From positions 2,728,001 to 2,792,000 of the forward strand of contig JACGCM010002784.1 of assembly GCA_014058105.1 (NCBI GenBank): a stretch of 64,000 nucleotides of DNA. Reading direction: 5' to 3'. Positions within the stretch are counted from its first letter, which is position 1, and every line of letters begins with the position of its first letter. Shown here in pieces: positions 11,640-22,610 of this stretch. The notes under the pieces are model-generated. The model searched no databases, had not been told where the DNA came from, and saw only the letters and a program-made list of their open reading frames with translations. The position numbers and the translations under genes are program-made. Origin of the DNA: Kingdonia uniflora (lineage: Eukaryota; Streptophyta; Magnoliopsida; Ranunculales; Circaeasteraceae).

Positions 11640-12960
11640 TATTCCAAATGAGGAAGAAGTTCAAGATGTTGTATTATCTCTGGATGGAGAGAGCTCTCCT
11701 GGGCTGGATGGATTTTCAGGAGCATTTTTTAGGACCTATTGGGATATTATTGGGGCGGATGTCTCGATGGGTACCTCGTCTTTCTTCAGGGATGGAATTC
11801 TTCCCATCAACTTCAACTCTAATCTCATTATTCTGATCCCTAAAATACCGAAACCGTCGCGAGTGAATGATTATAGGCTTATATGCCTGAGTAACTTTAT
11901 TTTGAAACTCATTACCAAGATTTTGTCTACAAGACTCTCTTCGATTGCATCAAGAACTGTGTCTAAGGACCAAAGTGCGTTCAAATTTAAGAGAAGCATC
12001 CAAAGTAATATTTATATGTCTTTTGAGATGGTGAATGGGATGGGGATTAAAATACATGGTGGTAATGTTGGGTTAAAGCTTGATATTACCCAAGCTTATG
12101 ATACTATGAGTTGGGATTTCATGCTCAAAGCTCTCTAGTCTCTGGGGTTTTGCAACACCTTCTGCAATTGGATCCATACTATAAATAATACAGGGATAAT
12201 ATCGGTTTCAATCAACGGTAGCCCTTCTGGATACTTCAAGACTTCTCGGGGCCTTAAGCAAGGTGATCCACTCTCTCCGCTGCTATTTGCTATTGCTGAA
12301 GATATTCTGAGTTCCAATCTCATGTTTTTTGTGGGTCACGGAAAAATAAATCCCATGGTCAAGATTAAAGGTATTGAAGGCCCTATTTACTTGTTTTTTA
12401 CTGACGACACTTTTTTGTTTGTTAGCGGTAATGCCAAATTCTTAAGGAATTTGCAAAAAATCCTTAAAGCCTACCAACAAGCCTCTAGGCAGGTGGTTAG
12501 TTTTGAGAAAAGCAAGATTTTTCTTGGCCATATTCCTAATCATAGACGAAGAGAGGTGATCGACATGTTTGGGTTTAGTGAGGGAGCGTTCCCAGAGACC
12601 TATCTTGGTATCCCACTGGTACAATGAACGATATCCAAAAGTACTATTAACCCTCTGGTGGAAAATTTTTGGAGGAGTGTGAATAGTTGGAATGGAAGAT
12701 TGCTATCACTTCAAGGGAGAGTAGTCCTTGCCAAATCTTTTCTTAATTGCATCCCCATTTACAATATCTACAAATGGCCTCAGTCCTTAATTAAAGAAGA
12801 AGATTCTATCATTCAAATTTTGTATCTGTACTGGGGATCCTACAAAAAGAAAAAGAAATACTCTGAGATGGGAAAAGTTGTGTAAACTATTCAATGAAGG
12901 TGGCCTGGGAATACGAAGCTTGAGAGAGGTGAATAATGCTATGTTATGCAAGCTAAATTG
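11640..12960 (+). pseudogene. LINE reverse transcriptase domain
   Basis: Recognisable RT blocks in order: LIILIPKIPKPSRVNDYRLI (about 11825), LKLDITQAYDTMSWDFM (about 12075), SRGLKQGDPLSPLLFAIAED (about 12245) and the catalytic loop FTDDTFLF at about 12397, where the usual form is FADD. YLGIPL follows near 12605. Both aspartates of the loop are present. Stops at 12136-12138 and 12625-12627 and a frame change before 11767 break the protein. The priming function would be target-primed reverse transcription; this copy cannot make the full enzyme. Confidence 0.82.
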
Positions 12961-13429
12961 GATTTTCACACAAAGAGAATAGACTTGGGCTCAACTCTTA
13001 CATGCTAAATTACATACTACTAGTGGTGAAAGAATTCAGTACCATAAACGAGCTTCTGTCTGGCCGGGTATTAAACATGTGGAAGGCATTACCAAACCTT
13101 TTATAGTATGGATAATTGGAAAGGGTACAAAGATCGACTTCTGGAGAGACTCTTAGGCATAAGACATCCCTTTAAGATAACATATTGATCTCCATCACCA
13201 CCTATGGAAAAAGTGTACAGCTAGGGTAAGTGATTTCATAAATGCTGATGGATTGAACTTCCCTCCTGATATCTCTCTAGCCTTCTTGGCTATAGGAATA
13301 GACATTTCTAATATTCCTCGAAACCCGTGTGTAGAGGATATATAGATCTGGAAACTAGATGTTCATGGTGATTTCTCAGTTAAAAATGTATTCGAATGTA
13401 CTAGGAAATAATTAGACACAGCTTGGTGG

Positions 13430-13700
13430 TGGAGATATACATGGAGGAAGTGTCTACATCTGAGTCTAAGCGGGTTTGCATGGAGATTAATAAACCAAAT
13501 CCTCCACACTAATGAGAAGGTCCAGAAGAAGGGAATATAGATAGCCTCACTGTGTGTTCACTGCGGTAGCAATACCGAAACGGAAGACCACCTATTCTTC
13601 GAATGCCCCATGGCCAAAGTGTTGTGGTGATGGACTAGAAATGCTTTCCAACTTGCTTCTATTTCTGGTACGGATGGCTGGAAAAATACTCTGGAGAAAT
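13430..13700 (+). pseudogene. LINE zf-RVT domain
   Basis: This is the zinc-binding tail after RT. FAWRLINQILHTNEKVQKKG is followed by the Cys/His group CVHCGSNTETEDHLFFECPM and KVLW. The same domain type occurs on the opposite strand at 1-2036, but the two are clearly different copies. A TAG interrupts it near 13540. The reading frame then runs into the duplicated segment at 13712-13929. Confidence 0.72.
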
Positions 13701-13711
13701 GCAAGAAGCAT

Positions 13712-13929
13712 AGCTCGTACCTTAATGACTTATGGATTACTATGGTGTTCACAATTTGTCGATGGCTTTGGAACTCGAGAAATAAAATTAGAATCGATAA
13801 AAGGAAGATGCCCATTATAGAGCTCGTACCTTAATGACTTATGGATTACTATGGTGTTCGCAATTTGTCGATGGCTTTGGAACTCGAGAAATAAAATTAG
13901 AATCGATGAAAGGAAGATGCCCATTATAG
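13712..13929 (+). repeat. 109-bp exact-length tandem duplication in the LINE
   Basis: Two adjacent copies, 13712-13820 and 13821-13929, start AGCTCGTACCTTAATGAC and end CCCATTATAG. I see two differences between them: ACAATT against GCAATT and GATAAAAG against GATGAAAG. Unit length is 109, not a multiple of three, so the duplication shifts the frame between zf-RVT and RNase H. The high similarity dates it later than most other damage in the element. Confidence 0.93.
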
Positions 13930-14097
13930 AGGTACAAAATAACGTTCTAGGACATATCCAATAGCGCCAAACTGTCTTCAAATAACATGTACAACGCAAC
14001 CTTTAAATTACAGGTGGTTAAACATCTATCGGTCAATTGTAAAATGGGGAACGCCCAATCCATTCATAGCTGCATATGGAATCTGCCGAACATCAGA

Positions 14098-14340
14098 GAG
14101 GTTAAGCTGTGCTATGACGGCTTAGCATTGGGAAACTCTGGACCGTCCGGAATTGGAGTCGTATATAGAGACTAGGAGGGAAGAGTTTTGGGAACGCTTA
14201 GTAAAGTAGGGGGTTCAACCACTAACTACCTGGCAGAAGTTCAAGCTATCGTAGACGGGGTAGAAAAAGTACTACATAGAGGCTGGAACACTTTATGGAT
14301 AGTGTCAGACTCCTCGGCAACCATCAAATCTTAAAAAAAA
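14098..14340 (+). pseudogene. LINE RNase H domain (RVT_3 type)
   Basis: VKLCYDGLALGNSGPSGIGV gives the first catalytic Asp and Gly-rich turn of plant LINE RNase H. YLAEVQAIVDGVEKVLHRGW then gives the Glu helix, and IVSDSSATIKS the second Asp strand. A TAG lies at about 14173 and A-rich sequence breaks the frame at 14333. The final His/Asp segment is not seen. The domain removes RNA from the RNA-DNA hybrid during reverse transcription. Confidence 0.7.
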
Positions 14341-14584
14341 AATAAGATACCCTAGAAGTTATGAAGCAAGTAAAGGAGCCTACTCATATCCATATAATCA
14401 TTCCGCTTCAACTCAACCTGAAGAGAAGCAAATTTCTCAGCAGACACCGCGGTTAAGAGGGGCTCCAAAGCTAACCTACCTTTGGAGGAATGGGTTGAGG
14501 GTAGACCAGAGTTTCTGACAAGAATTGAAGACCCTCATACTGAGTACTTCATATTTAGATGATCCCGACATATTCTTGGATCTC

Positions 14585-14870
14585 AAGTTTATTCGAATAG
14601 AACTTCTCCTATTCGAATATAATCTTGACTGAGGGATTTTATTCAAATAGAACTTCTTTTGTTTGAATACACTCTTAAATGAGTGTTTTTATTCGAATAG
14701 AACTTCTTTTGTTCAAATACACTATTGACTGAGTGCTGTTATTCGAATAGAACTTGCTCTATTCGAATACATTTATGGCTGAGGTGATTTATTCGAATAG
14801 ACTAAAAATCTATTCGAATATACTTTATTTTTATTCGAATAGACATTTTGTCTATTCGAACAGAGGCACG
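14585..14870. repeat. 50-bp tandem array built on the palindrome ATTCGAATA
   Basis: ATTCGAATAG or a near form starts at 14591, 14641, 14691, 14741 and 14791, a strict 50-base period. A second box of the same kind sits 20 bases further in each unit (14611, 14661, 14711, 14761, 14812). Two more boxes at 14833 and 14854 follow at 21-base spacing. Between boxes the unit contains AACTTCTYYTR and TGACTGAG. Each box is nearly self-complementary around TTCGAA, so each unit carries paired palindromes. It lies between the LINE end and Tat copy A and belongs clearly to neither. Confidence 0.9.
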
Positions 14871-15142
14871 ATTCAGCTCTTCTTTTGCGCATTTAAAGGG
14901 AAAATTTTCCACGGTTGTAAATCTTGTACTTTATGATTCAGCATATATAATAAATCTAAATCTTTTGCTAAAAAAATATTAAAATATGTCTGATATATGT
15001 ATATAAAAAGTGATGTGAATGATATATGTGTAAAAGATAATGATATAATACATGGACCTGTATGTAGGTCGAGTGTGTAGAGTATTTTTATAGAATCAAG
15101 CCTCATCTTAGATTAATTGTTGAAATAGAGATTCCACCTGTG

Positions 15143-18100
15143 ATGGATGCGTTGACCTCTGGTCATTCGTCTGATAGTGTAGAATCTAATAGAAAGAATA
15201 AAGTAGGAGTGGTTCAATTTTCAGATTTCTCTGGACAATTGGTATCATATCCTCTGAACTCCGATGTGTTTAGAGAGTTTTATAAATCCAAGGCTCTTAT
15301 AGGGGGAAGGTGGTGGAACTTTGTAGAACATGCCGGCAAGCAATTTAGTATTTAGTAGAATCTGGGGAGGAATATTTTCTTTCTGTTGGCTGATTTAGAG
15401 AAGGAAAAATCAGACAGGGGAAAAGATGAATTGATTTCTTTGGAGTATTATGATGGGTATGTCCAAGGTAACCTGGAAGAGAATTTTTTGTGCTACCTAT
15501 CTCAGTTGGAGTATGGTTTGAGTCTGCCCCTGAGCAATCTTGTGAAACGAATAATGAATAACATAGGGGTCACGTCCTGCCCAATTGAACAGGAACATGT
15601 AGGAGGTAATAAATGTTTGTGAAAGTTTGAATAAGTTGCGGGGGGGGGGGGGGGGAGAATGAGGTGGAGAGGAGAATATCTCCTGAAGATGTTTTGCAGT
15701 TTTACGGAGTGAAGAATTATTCAGCAAGTGGAGGGGCATATTTTTTTATGAGCTCGACTCGATCACTTTTTCAATCTGAATTCAGCAGGTTAAATGTGGA
15801 ATGATTATATGATTTAGGTGAAAGGTGATTCCCTACAGAGAGAAGATGAAGAACCCATAGATCTTCTATATAGAACTATGATGAAAAGTAAGTAAAATAA
15901 TGTACAATAATGAACTGCTAAAATTGAATGTTGTTCTATAGTTGATAATGTGTTATTGTTTAATATGTCCTCAGTCGAAGGTGAAGAAGATGAAGTCAAT
16001 GTTAGATACTGCTGCTCAGGAAGGGGTTGAGCTCGAGGCAGTGTTGAAAGACCTCGATATTAACATAAATAAATGGGCTAACAGTAGGTCTGAAAAAATT
16101 CAAAAGTCTCAAGAAACGAGACCTATGATGGGTGTTGGTGGCAACAAGAAGTGGGGAGCTGATGGAGAGAGACGAGTGGTTTTGCCAAAGGCATCTGCAA
16201 TAGATTTTATGGATGTGTTAGAGTCTACTACGTCGAGCAAGCTAGCTCTGGCATTTCCAAAGAAGAAGATGTTGAAGCGTGACTTGACCTTTGAAACCTC
16301 GGGAAGTGGTGAGCTCGAGGGAGATATGAAAAAGAGAAGAGTAGACCCTTCTTCTTAACTGATTGGGGCGAAGGTAGCAGAAAATTGACCTAGTAAAGAT
16401 GAGTTAAAAGCTGTTGAGGATAGGGTGAGGCTTGCAGCTCGCAAGGGTGTAGAGGAGATGAGCAAAGTGGTAAATTTGATGATTTGAATGTTTTTGAATT
16501 CTGTATAGTGATTTAAGCTAAAAATATGTTTGATTTTTTTTATAGGGTGCTCGTTTTATGAAGGGGATCTGCCTTAGGATGGAGGAGGAGAAAGCCGAGC
16601 TTGAGAGTGGGAAGGCAGAGCTCGAGAAGGAGGTAGATCTATTAAAATCCGATTTGGTTCGCAAGGGGATACGACTAAATTCTGCGAAGGCTGCATAAAA
16701 GGTAGAGATTAGCGAGCTGGTAGAAGAAGCGGAGAAAGAATCTGAAAGAAGTGGTAGTCCAACATGATAGACTTAGGTACCACCTTCTCAAAATGGGGTA
16801 CTCAAAAGCTGAAGTGAATGACATTATGCCAAATACCTTCGTTGAAAAGGAGGAGAATAAAAAGGATGGGGATGGAGTTGTAAGAGGGTTGGATGGTGTG
16901 TCCTCCCAGACCGAGCGAGAGAACCAAGGAGTTGACAATGTGAACCCAGAGAATGTGAATGAGAAGGTAGAGTAAAACTGTTTACTCTTTAGTTATGTGA
17001 TTATGAGCGGTTTGAGAACTGTAACTGTATGGATCATCGTAGGATAATTTTTTGCAGGCTAAGTGATGTTTGCAAACATTGTTTGGAGGAACTTAAAGAT
17101 ATGCACCTCAGAATAAAAGAATTAGAGAATGAGATTGCTAAGAAGAAAGGCACCTCAGTATCCCTATTGACTTCGTAAGAGGAGTTACAGATTAGAGAAG
17201 AGTAAGAAATATTTGACTTGTATGTTGCACTACTTTAGAGCTACAAAGTAAAAAATTTAACATAGAGACAAACCAAAAATGTGTTAATAGCTTAGGGGCA
17301 ATGATATTCAATTATGTATAGATAATATCAAGGTGTTGAAAAATTTATAACATAGAGAATGTGCATCTTGAAATTGGAAGTACATATTGTTGTCATCGAA
17401 CTGGGATCATACTTCGACCTTAAGTTTAGAAGTAGTTTCACATAGTAGAAATAAGATTCTTGTATGTATTGATTGGGTGTTCTTGAATCGAACTTAAAGT
17501 ATTGTATCTATGATGTAGGTCAAACTGGAGTCAGCTCGCTTGAGCAAAGAAGAGACGCACTAGTATAACCAAGAGTTTGCGGCGGAGTTTAATAGGATGA
17601 GAGAGGCAAATGAAGATGGTGAGGATCAACATGTAAAGGTACATTTCAATTTTGTCGAGGCAACACAAACTTTTGATGACCTCACTCAGAAGATCGAGAA
17701 GAAGGATGCCAAAATTAGTAAGGGGTAAAAAGAGCTTGCAGAGACGAAGAAAGAGACATCAAAGTTCAAAAACCAGAATGATGTGCTGATGGTAAAGTGT
17801 AAGGAGGCAGGCATGGCTCGATACTGTATCCAGGCGCTAGAAACGGTAGAGAAAGAGTTACACCAATTTGTGGCCAGTTTGAAGGAAAAAATTATCAGTA
17901 AAATAAACGAACAAGAGGAGACTCTTACTGATTTAGTGAGTTCCAAAAATGAACTGGAGCGGTTGAAGAGTAAAATAAGTGTGAAAGATAACAAATTGAA
18001 GAGAACTCGAGATGATCTATCAAACTCAAAAATTACGGCTGAGCAGTTGACTGCAGCTTTACCTGCTAAAGATATAGAGTTCTGGTTGGTGTAATGGCGT

Positions 18101-18973
18101 TGTAAGGAGTTGGATGAGAGGGTAGCACAATTGAAGGCCAATTTGGCTCTGGCCAATTTGCATGTCAAAAATGCCAAGGCTGGAGAGCGCTCGAGGAAGA
18201 ATAAAAGTGATGCCAGGGTCTTCATTCTTCAAGGGGATGTGGTTAGCCTATCAGCTTGAATCTGTGAAATAGAGAAAATATAGCTCATACTTAAGGTCAT
18301 GTACAAAAAGGAAATGAGTGGCTAAGGGAGCATCAAGGTAAGTTGGATGCTGCTCACGTCAAGGAACAGGAGTTAGAGTGGATGATTAGAGGTAAGGATA
18401 TTTTAATAAGGAAAAAAGATGAATTGCTAAAGAAATTTCCTGCCGGGAGAGGCGTAGACAGGGAGCTTAAGGAACTTCATGCTCAGGTGGTAAAATTAAG
18501 AACGGTGAACAAGGCTGAGTCAGATAAAGCAGATAAGAAGGTGAGGGAGCATATCGATCATATGTCCCGTGTACAAAGTCGAATAGAATTGCATGAAGCA
18601 CGGTACAAGAAGTTACAAGAGCATCATCCAAAGTGAAAGAAATTTGTTTCAAGGCGGTTATGCCTGAGGTATCACGCTCAGAGATACTAACGACAGTTAT
18701 TGCCTACTTTGGTAAGGAGGTGAGAAGGCTTGAGTTTGAGAGAGATACCATGCACGACTGTTTGTCGGATAGAGGATGCATTTACAGAACTGATGTAGAT
18801 CAAGGAAACTATTTGAACTCCATGGAAACGAAGTTTGGTTCTTAACCTTTTGAATTGGTTGAGCAAGGCATGATTACTGCAGCTACTCGAGCTCAAGATT
18901 TTATGGCTAATAGTCCTCCTGTTGTAGGGGAAAGCGTAGATGACCTCCCATTAGCAGAGAAGAATCATTTATA
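15143..18973 (+). pseudogene. Antisense coiled-coil gene of Tat copy A (aORF)
   Basis: The gene runs opposite to pol. Probable exons, set by splice signals and alignment to copy B, are 15143-15897, 15975-16469, 16546-16966, about 17058-17190 and 17519-18973. Exon 1 contains LISLEYYDGYVQGNLEENFL and YLSQLEYGLSLPLSNLVKRI, a conserved block of plant proteins annotated as putative gypsy-type transposon proteins. Exon 3 holds YSKAEVNDIMPNTFVEKEE. The last exon is mostly Lys/Glu-rich coiled coil (for example KEKIISKINEQEETLTDLVS). There are stops (15354, 16683 and others), frame changes and a run of 16 G at 15640-15655. Function unknown. Confidence 0.7.
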
Positions 18974-18984
18974 GTGGCTGTATA

Positions 18985-19400
18985 TGTAACCTGTAAAAGT
19001 ATCTGTCATAGACATATTGAGGGATAAAATCTAGTTTTACCTTTACTTTATCTTATGTCTGGTAGAGTTCTTTGATTAAAAACTAGTATTACCTTCATTT
19101 TAATCATAGAGTATGTCTAGAGTTCGATTGAAAGCTAATTTTATCTTAGCTTTAATTAATATAATTGTCACAGTCATATTGAAAGATGAAAGCTAGTTTT
19201 ACCTTTGCTTTATCTTATGTCTGGCAGAGTGCTTTGATAGAAAACTAGTATTACCTTCATTTTAATCGCAGAGTATGTATAGAGTGCAATTAAAAGTTTT
19301 TTTTAGCTTTGCTTTAACTGGAATAGAGGTCGATTGAAAGCTAGTATTACATTTGCTTTAATCTATGTATTGTCTACGAAAGTAGAGAGTGATAAGGGAA
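18985..19400. repeat. 162-bp tandem repeats between aORF and integrase, copy A
   Basis: TCTTATGTCTGG recurs at 19051 and 19213 (spacing 162) within longer similar units containing GCTAGTTTTACCTTTRCTTT and ACTAGTATTACCTTCATTTT. The same location in copy B holds 161-bp units with related sequence. Confidence 0.75.
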
Positions 19401-19719
19401 AAAAATTAAAAAGTTTTTATTCAATAAAATAGAATGTACATTGTATGGAAATGAAAATCTCAATCTTGGAATGGAAAGAACGAGAATTTTGAAGTAGAGT
19501 AGTGAGGGACTTAACGATGGTACCATTTCAGTTGCTTAGTATTCCATTAGTTTGGGATTCGAACTCCCTGTTCCGTCATGAGATAATATGATCCAAGACC
19601 AGTTTGACCAATAATTAGGAATGGACCCTCTCAATTTTCTACTAGTTTCTCGGCATGTGTCTCTTTTTTGTTTTGAGGGATTTTTCTGAGAACAAGATCA
19701 TCAATTTGGAAAGTACAGC

Positions 19720-20600
19720 TTCAGACTCTTCTGTTGTATGAACGGACTAACATATGGTGATATCGACCTAGGATGGAAATAATGCATTTTCTAGTTTTAT
19801 CAATCAAATTCATGTTGTAAGCCAATTCAAACTCATTTTCTTCGTCAGTAAGCTCGGGATCTTTGACTGGATGGTGGTATTCTATTAGAATGACTGATTT
19901 TGTCCCATAGGCAAGCAAAAATGGGGTACTGCCGGTAGATTGACAAAGGGTGGTGCGGTATGCCCACAAGACATGAAGGAGCTCTCGTATCCATTTTCCT
20001 TTTTTTGTGAGTGAAGTCTTTTCTTTAGTCCAGCTACGATGGTTTTGTTGGTGATTTCAGCTTGGCCATTCCCTTGAGGGTAGTATGGATTGGATAGTAA
20101 GTAGATGATGTTGTATTTCTTGAGGAAGGCTACGACTTTCTCACCAATGAATTATGGGCCATTATCGATCCGAATCAAATGGGGGCATCCAAGCCGTGTG
20201 ATGATGTATTCTAAGATAAAAGAGATAACCTATTTTTTTCTAGTTCGACAGAGTGGAACTGGTTCTACACATTTGTAAAATAATTTGTAGCTAGGAGTAG
20301 GTATCGTCGGTTACCTGGAGTATTAGGACATTCCCCAACGAGATCGAGCACCTACCGTTTAAATGGCCAGAATACCTTACTTGCATGTAGTTTGACCGCA
20401 GCGGCGCGGATCATGTGTCCATGTCGTTGGCATGTATTGCATTTGCGTGAGTACTCTTCTGCTTGCTTGTGCATGCCAGGCCAGAATACTCCTTGTGTAA
20501 TGGCTTTGTTAGCGAGTGATCGACCTACGGCATGGGAACTACAAAGTCACTTCATGTAAATCTCTGAGCATTTTGTCTGCTTTCTTTCTGAAGAAGCACT
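19720..20600 (-). pseudogene. Integrase of Tat copy A
   Basis: Read on the minus strand, the HHCC zinc-binding region (about 20570-20400) precedes a broken catalytic core and then WAYRTTLCQSTGSTPFLLAY with LTDEENEFELAYNMNLID at 19969-19721. This C-terminal stretch is typical of plant Ty3/gypsy integrases. Several stops and frame changes separate the parts. It lies directly downstream (in pol orientation) of the RNase H region, as expected. Confidence 0.72.
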
Positions 20601-20757
20601 AGATTTAAGGCCCCATGACTGAATGGCGATATAAAAAACTATTTTGATTTATGTAGCGCTTCGATTTTTTAATCAACTATCGGCACTCTTTTGTATCTGT
20701 TGGAAGAGGCCCTTTGCATCCGTTGTCGATTCTGAGGTAGGCAAGGAAGGGCTTTCG

Positions 20758-21776
20758 TCAATCGTCCTCCTCCTCTTCATCGCCCCTAGTATTGATCGTG
20801 CATACAGAATGGCGATCAATGCTGGGGGTTGATATTATTTTGATCTGGAGGTATCGAGCTTCTGTACCCAAGACCACGGCTAGATAAGCTAAGGAATTGG
20901 CATGTCTGTTTGCACCACGAGGAAGATAATCGAGAGTTGCTATCGTAAATTTTCTCATCTTGTCTACAACGAGGGTTGCATATTTGATCATCTTACCATT
21001 CATCTTATATTGTTCAGATGAATGGTGGACGATGAGTATAGAATATGCGTAGACTGAGAGCTCTGGGACGCCGAGGTCGAGTCCATGAATGAGAGCTTCA
21101 TATTCGGTGGCATTATTGGAGGCTTCATAATCTAAGCGGATTGATTTCTCGATTATGTTATTGGAAGGGGTAATTAATACAATTCCAATTCCTGACCCTA
21201 TGGGTCCTACTGAACCATCTGTAAGTAGTTTCCACCCTTTCCTTGTAACCGATTAAGCTTGCTCGTCAAATACTTTGGTGGGAGGATCTTTGATAATTTC
21301 TTCTGCAAGGTCAGGATCATGCTCCTCCCACTCGCAATCTTCCACTGGAAAATCCAAGAAAAAATCAACAACGGCCTGACCTTTTCTGAATGTCGTTGCT
21401 CGAACTTGATATCATGTTCTCCCAAACTGACTGACCATTGTTGTACTCTCCTGGATTTCTCTTTCTTGGACAAAACTTCCCAGAGTAGGTAGTTTGTTAT
21501 GACTTTAACTTAAATGAGCTTGGAAGTATTGCTTAAGTTTCTATAAAGTGTAAATAAAAGCTGGAAGGAGTCTCTCGATTTTAGAATACCTCGTTTCTGC
21601 TAGAGTAAGGGTTTTTCTGATGAAGTAGATTGGTTTCTTAATCTTCCCTTCAAGTCGAATAAGAACTGAGCTGTTATAAGTACCTATAACTGGCAGGTAG
21701 ATGATCAGTTCCTCATTATCTACTGGGGTACTCATTATGGGAGACTTCCTCAAATAGGTTTTCAGTTCCTGAAAAG
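20758..21776 (-). pseudogene. Two RNase H remnants of Tat copy A
   Basis: On the minus strand, 21753-21541 gives SPIMSTPVDNEELIIYLPVI and TLTLAETRYSKIERLL, the Ty3-type RNase H that follows RT. 21473-21207 gives QQWSVSLGEHDIKF, the connector. 21200-20758 gives the second, archaeal-type RNase H, including IKYATLVVDKMRKFTIATLD and LPRGANRHANSLAYLA. Two successive RNase H domains mark the Tat lineage of Ty3/gypsy elements. The sequence loses similarity to copy B at about 21778, before RT. Confidence 0.7.
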
Positions 21777-21778
21777 CT

Positions 21779-22590
21779 ACCCATTTAAAACATAAATTTA
21801 GGAATAAACATGATTCATTGGCAAAAAAATGATTTGGGAATAAACAAGATTCAACTATTACTGATAGTCTCGCCCTAGTAGCATTGAAAAAGAAAAATCA
21901 CACCAATGTCGCAAGAATTGTGGCCAGGATAGTTTATTTCCATGAATACATGAAATGTCCTTAACTCTTCGAGTAATCTCTCAATGATGTTTACCATAGC
22001 TTGAAGCATAATGGGGACATGGGATACTTTCATATAATACACACGACAAACCTAATTTTTACAGGGATGAAGGGTGTAAGTTTCTTTAATGGCTACCGAA
22101 GTACTATGTTTTATACAAGAGCTACAAACATACATCATACTGTAATCTAATTGTGTAGTCGTATGAACACAGATGATTATTCATCCACTCTCAATAATCA
22201 TTTTTAAATATTTCATCATGAAGCAAGAAAAAGCACATTCCATTCATACAAGTCCTATGAGTTTAGAATCTTGCTTCGAGTGTACAAATTTTTTGTCAAA
22301 GTCAGTCTATCTTTGTATGCGTTAAGGAAAAATTGGTTTGCCCTGAAAGTTCATGGAATCAACAGTAACATGGAGATATACTGATCCGACCCCGTAGAAT
22401 TTATCCCAAAGTGTACACTGCGACCCTCTGAAATTGTATATAAATCTTCTAGGCGATTAAGGACTACCTAATTGATTCCTATTAGTCGCCTATATACTGT
22501 TAAAGGGGTTTAAATGTTGGGGTAAGCGAACGGAATACATCCCCCACTATAACAATAGGGTAAAAAATGAGGGCAGTAGTCCGTCATTTT
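21779..22590. other. Spacer; nothing recognised
   Basis: AT-rich sequence after the truncation of Tat copy A. A short inverted repeat (TAGGCGATTAA with TTAGTCGCCTA) lies at about 22451-22493. No coding block was recognised. Confidence 0.4.
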
Positions 22591-22610
22591 CACTAAAAAA
22601 TGAAGAGAAT
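22591..22610 (+). mobile_element. Possible CACTA-like left terminus
   Basis: CACTAAAAAATGA at 22591 is matched by the complement of the sequence ending at 53305 (CACTAGAAAATGA). Downstream, CGTCGC motifs repeat at 22613-22800, like CACTA subterminal repeats. The three flanking bases do not agree (TTT at left, ACA at right), so a target-site duplication is not supported. If real, this element enclosed all DNA to 53305, including the Tat insertion. Confidence 0.35.

Larger units (their letters stand above)
9040..14560 (+). mobile_element. L1-like LINE with RNase H, degenerate
   Basis: The order of domains on the plus strand is DUF4283-like ORF1 with CCHC knuckle, AP-type endonuclease, reverse transcriptase, zf-RVT and RNase H, matching plant L1 elements that acquired an RNase H domain. 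Frame changes and stops are scattered through every domain. No poly(A) tail or target-site duplication is seen at either end. The 3' side runs into a tandem array at 14585, so the true 3' terminus may be lost. Boundaries are approximate. Confidence 0.85.
14985..21778 (-). mobile_element. Tat-type Ty3/gypsy copy A, truncated
   Basis: The order matches copy B (about 39510-46620) segment by segment: antisense plus-strand gene, tandem repeats of about 162 bp, integrase, archaeal-type RNase H and the end of the first RNase H. Alignment starts near 14985 (GACCTGTATGTAGGTCG shared with 39572) and stops abruptly at about 21778 inside the RNase H region, where copy B continues to RT, protease and gag. 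No LTR is attached on either side. The two copies are well diverged, so they are separate family members and not a recent duplication. Confidence 0.82.

Noticed and set aside
14985..21778. Copy A as a recent segmental duplication of copy B
   Set aside because: The two differ at many positions in all exons and spacers and A lacks RT, gag and LTRs; they are separate old insertions.
22451..22493. Small hairpin TAGGCGATTAA/TTAGTCGCCTA as an RNA gene or terminator
   Set aside because: The stem is about 11 bp with a mismatch and a large loop; expected by chance in a window this size.
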